Part shown: one piece after another, positions 6,943-9,412 of the stretch
Numbering within the stretch: the stretch's first letter is position 1
How the letters are laid out: each line of letters opens with the position of its first letter
Origin: Bacteroidales bacterium
Lineage (GTDB): Bacteria; Bacteroidota; Bacteroidia; Bacteroidales; Paludibacteraceae
Reading direction: 5' to 3'
NCBI GenBank assembly: GCA_900769035.1
Contig: CAAGFD010000053.1
Location: 1-9,412, forward strand
Length of the DNA: 9,412 bases
The notes under the pieces: model-generated
Seen by the model: the letters and a program-made list of their open reading frames with translations, nothing else
Told to the model about the DNA's origin: nothing
Database searches by the model: none
Translations under genes and position numbers: made by a program

Positions 6943-8916
6943 TTAGTACAGTTTATATGTAGTTTTAATTACTTTAAATTCAGTACGACGATTTATTTGA
7001 TTACAAATCTCTTGTTGCTCATCTGTCAGATTGAGAATAAAATCCGGTGTAAGAATATCACCCTCTTTTAAAAATTTGTATTTTTTTGCCAACTCCGACG
7101 ACACAACTACCGGTTGTGTTTTGCCATACCCTTTAGGTTGTAGTCTCTCTTTATCTATTCCTGCACTAATCAAATAGTTAACTACCGATTGTGCTCTTTT
7201 TTGTGATAAATCCATATTGGTTTTGTCGTTACCAACCATATCTGTATGAGCAGATAATTCTATGACTATGTTAGGGTTATCATTTAGAATTTTGACTAAT
7301 GAATTTAATCCTGCCTCAGAATCTTCCGTCAAGGTCCATTTTCCGAATTCATAGAAGATATTATCCATCTTTACCGGTTTCGAAATGGAAGACAGCATAA
7401 AATCGTTTTTAAAAATTTTGCTGTCTTTTAATTCGTATGTATCCAAAATATGAGAAGCATTCAAGTATCCTTTATGCGAAGCCATCATTACATATTTTGT
7501 ATCCAAGCTCAAATTAATTCTATAAGAACCATCTTTTTTAGTTCGTACTTTAACGATATCGCCGTTGTTACCAACTAATCTTATAGTTGTTTCTCCCAAA
7601 TAGTTACCGTCTTGATCTATTGCAAATCCTTCAATGGCATAAACGAACGGAGGATATTCGAATTTATACAGCTTATCAATAAATTTTTTCTGATTTCGAT
7701 TGGAAGAGAAATAGCCAAAATCATTATTTCTACTAAATGTGATACCGAAATCATCGAACGGAGAATTTAATGGGGCCATCATATTTGTAACTACCCAATT
7801 TCCCGTAGAATCTTTTTCAGCCATAAAAATATCCAATCCTCCAAGACCCGCATGTCCGTTTGAAGAGAAAAATAATACCCCATCATGACGTATATAAGGA
7901 AACATCTCATTCCCGGATGTATTTATCTGAGGGCCAAGATTTTCCGGTATACTCCAACTACCACCTGAGTAGGTAGAAACATATATATCTTTTTGTCCGT
8001 ATCCATCTTGCGCATCACTTACAAAGTATAACTCATTACCGTCAAAAGAAATTGATGGGTGAGCACAAGAAATACTACTATCCGGGAATAAAGTAACTAA
8101 TACCGGTTCGCTCCATTCACCACCCGACCGCTCGGATCTCCATATTTGAGCAGCTTCGAAGTCATCCGGGCAACGAGTAAAATACATAGTCTTGCCATCG
8201 GAGGTTAATGATACAGCCCCTTCGTCGGCAGTAGTATTCACATCTCCTTCTATTGGCGCTATTTCTTCCCATTTACCTGATTTATTTTGCTTTGTAAAAT
8301 AGATGTTATTATTCTGTACACCAGTAATAGGATTATTAGAACGAATATTCTTTGTAGGTCGATTAGAAGAAAACATGATAGAATTAGATTCATCACCAAT
8401 TAATACGGGGCAGAAATTAGAACCTTTTCTACTATTAAATTCTTTTGCTTCCGTTACTTTGTATCTATTAGGATTTCGCAATTGTATCTGAGCTTTTTTA
8501 GCGGAATACAATCCGCATTGAGCCTCATAACTATTAGGATAACTCTTTAAATATATCTCAAAATTCTTTTGTGCCTCCTTATATTTTTGAGTAACCAGAA
8601 GACTTTTTGCTATATTCAAATACATTATCGAATCGGGATATTTATACCTTATTGCGGAGTTATATGCCCTAATTGCTCGTGGGTGATTGTTTAAATATCT
8701 ATAACACTCCCCCATTTTAAAATTAACCGAAGCTTTTAATTTTTTCTGTTTTTTAGAAGATACTTTACTTTGAAGTTTTTTATATTTCTCACTTGCAGCA
8801 TAATATTCTCCATTATCATATAATTTATCAGCCTTTTTTAAGCGCGCAGCTGTACTGCATCCTACCAATGTGGATAAGATTATCAATAAAATAATATATG
8901 AAGAATATCTTTTCAT
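6943..8916 (-). CDS. Multidomain OmpA-family lipoprotein (TPR, PD40 propeller, CRD, OmpA_C; PorE-like)
   Basis: This 657-residue envelope lipoprotein is predicted to face the periplasm and bind peptidoglycan. Signal peptide: MKR, a hydrophobic run at 7-18, and the lipobox LVGC with C20. Next come TPR-like helices, about 24-145, with repeated A-x-x-x-Y/F patterns; a PD40/WD40-like beta-propeller, about 165-420, with repeated blades such as IMFSSNRP, MYFTRCPDD, LYFVSDAQDGYG, LFFSSNGHAGLGGLDIF and GYFSSNR; a carboxypeptidase-regulatory-like beta-sandwich, about 424-508, with GNYLGETTIRL; and a C-terminal OmpA domain, about 518-650. The OmpA domain has HTD at 557-559 and R574 in LSQKRAQ, the Asp and Arg that bind diaminopimelate in OmpA proteins, plus NRRTEF near the end. 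The domain order matches PorE (PG1058) of the Porphyromonas gingivalis type IX secretion system. Bacteroidetes carry several proteins of this architecture, however, so a PorE role is inference. It lies between a PQQ-propeller gene (10-base gap) and thyA (2-base gap). Confidence 0.92.
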   Translation of the reverse strand: MKRYSSYIILLIILSTLVGCSTAARLKKADKLYDNGEYYAASEKYKKLQSKVSSKKQKKLKASVNFKMGECYRYLNNHPRAIRAYNSAIRYKYPDSIMYLNIAKSLLVTQKYKEAQKNFEIYLKSYPNSYEAQCGLYSAKKAQIQLRNPNRYKVTEAKEFNSRKGSNFCPVLIGDESNSIMFSSNRPTKNIRSNNPITGVQNNNIYFTKQNKSGKWEEIAPIEGDVNTTADEGAVSLTSDGKTMYFTRCPDDFEAAQIWRSERSGGEWSEPVLVTLFPDSSISCAHPSISFDGNELYFVSDAQDGYGQKDIYVSTYSGGSWSIPENLGPQINTSGNEMFPYIRHDGVLFFSSNGHAGLGGLDIFMAEKDSTGNWVVTNMMAPLNSPFDDFGITFSRNNDFGYFSSNRNQKKFIDKLYKFEYPPFVYAIEGFAIDQDGNYLGETTIRLVGNNGDIVKVRTKKDGSYRINLSLDTKYVMMASHKGYLNASHILDTYELKDSKIFKNDFMLSSISKPVKMDNIFYEFGKWTLTEDSEAGLNSLVKILNDNPNIVIELSAHTDMVGNDKTNMDLSQKRAQSVVNYLISAGIDKERLQPKGYGKTQPVVVSSELAKKYKFLKEGDILTPDFILNLTDEQQEICNQINRRTEFKVIKTTYKLY

Positions 8917-8926
8917 GGTTTAGTAA

Positions 8927-9412
8927 TTATTTTTCTGATATTATTGCTATATACCCTTCCGTTGTTGTAATAGCCCATTTTTTGTCTGTAACGGGAACGA
9001 TAGTATTAATTATAGAATTTCCGAACTTATGTTTCCACAGTATAGTTCCATCAGTAGGATTTACAGCGACAATCAATCCGTTTTTTGTCGAGAGTAATAA
9101 TTTGTTATTATTTTCTATCAACATAGAAGAATTATGGTCATATCCGAATTCAGCATTAATTTTCCATACGGTTTCGGGTTGCGAAGAAGTAGTAGAAACA
9201 GCCACAACGCTATCATTCATACATTTCACAAATACCATTTGTTTATTTTGAGATATACCGATAGATTCTCTAACTTTATGCTCTTTGGTGCGCCAAATAG
9301 TATTGCCGTTATTAATATCAATTGCAGTCATGTATCTATCCGGAGCAACGATAAATACTTTGTTATCAGCAACTACCGGCCAAACAGCTGCAGGCGAAAA
9401 GTGAGGTCTTAA
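8927..9412 (-). CDS. PQQ/BamB-like beta-propeller protein (C-terminal part, start outside window)
   Basis: The open frame continues without a stop from 8927 through the right edge at 9412, so the ATG at 9331 is internal and the real start lies outside. The 161 visible residues contain consecutive PQQ-type blades with the pattern hydrophobic strand, G/D, A-hydrophobic-D/N-x-x-x-G-x-x-x-W: VFIVAPDRYMTAIDINNG followed by TIWR; MVFVKCMNDSVVAVS followed by TVWK; LLLSTKNGLIVAVNPTDG followed by ILWKHKFG; and a last partial blade WAITTTEGYIAIISEK at the C-terminus. This fold is shared by BamB (outer-membrane protein assembly), PQQ dehydrogenases and many uncharacterised envelope proteins. Without the N-terminus I cannot tell which applies, nor whether another domain precedes the propeller. 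The stop is 10 bases before the OmpA-family lipoprotein gene, which suggests a shared transcript and an envelope role. Confidence 0.85.
   Translation of the reverse strand, partial: LRPHFSPAAVWPVVADNKVFIVAPDRYMTAIDINNGNTIWRTKEHKVRESIGISQNKQMVFVKCMNDSVVAVSTTSSQPETVWKINAEFGYDHNSSMLIENNNKLLLSTKNGLIVAVNPTDGTILWKHKFGNSIINTIVPVTDKKWAITTTEGYIAIISEK

Noticed and set aside
8898..9251. Open frame of 117 codons on the plus strand with hydrophobic stretches
   Set aside because: It is antisense to the PQQ propeller gene and the OmpA-lipoprotein signal-peptide region. The hydrophobic look is what the complement of such AT-rich coding sequence gives; no independent support.
9134..9412. Plus-strand open frame reaching the right edge
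   Set aside because: The minus strand over the same bases encodes clear PQQ-type blades with no stop codon; the plus-strand frame is a shadow.

Overview
The window looks like ordinary chromosomal DNA from a member of the Bacteroidetes, most likely the order Bacteroidales. The evidence is AT-rich sequence, start codons preceded by AT-rich stretches with no Shine-Dalgarno sequence, two exact matches to the Bacteroidetes -7 promoter element TAnnTTTG, a TPR/propeller/OmpA lipoprotein of a type characteristic of this phylum, and protein sequences close to remembered Bacteroides threonyl-tRNA synthetase and VorB-type oxidoreductase. The genus cannot be fixed from this. All eight genes lie on the minus strand, so transcription runs from the right end to the left.

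Right part (9412 to 6146): the C-terminal part of a PQQ/BamB-like beta-propeller protein whose start is outside the window, then a 657-residue multidomain lipoprotein (TPR, PD40 propeller, carboxypeptidase-regulatory-like fold, OmpA peptidoglycan-binding domain; PorE-like architecture), then thymidylate synthase (thyA). Gaps of 10 and 2 bases suggest one transcript joining two envelope proteins with a dTMP-synthesis enzyme.

Middle part (6145 to 2000): a 156-base gap with a TAnnTTTG promoter and a short leader, then thrS (threonyl-tRNA synthetase), then 12 bases later an M13-family zinc metallopeptidase lipoprotein (PepO/neprilysin family). A hairpin with U tracts follows pepO and probably ends this unit. 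The thrS leader can fold into a hairpin whose 7-nt loop has UGU, a threonine anticodon, in the anticodon position. This is the most speculative and most testable observation in the window.

Left part (1999 to 1): a 306-base non-coding interval holding the terminator and a second TAnnTTTG promoter, then a 2-oxoacid:ferredoxin oxidoreductase operon in the order ferredoxin-type subunit, alpha (KorA/VorB-like), beta (KorB-like). The beta gene runs off the left edge. This complex performs CoA-dependent oxidative decarboxylation of a 2-oxoacid with ferredoxin as electron acceptor, as expected of an anaerobe.

I found no mobile element, CRISPR array, rRNA, tRNA, phage gene or defence system. The content is mainly core metabolism, translation and envelope; the points worth a second look are regulatory or contextual.
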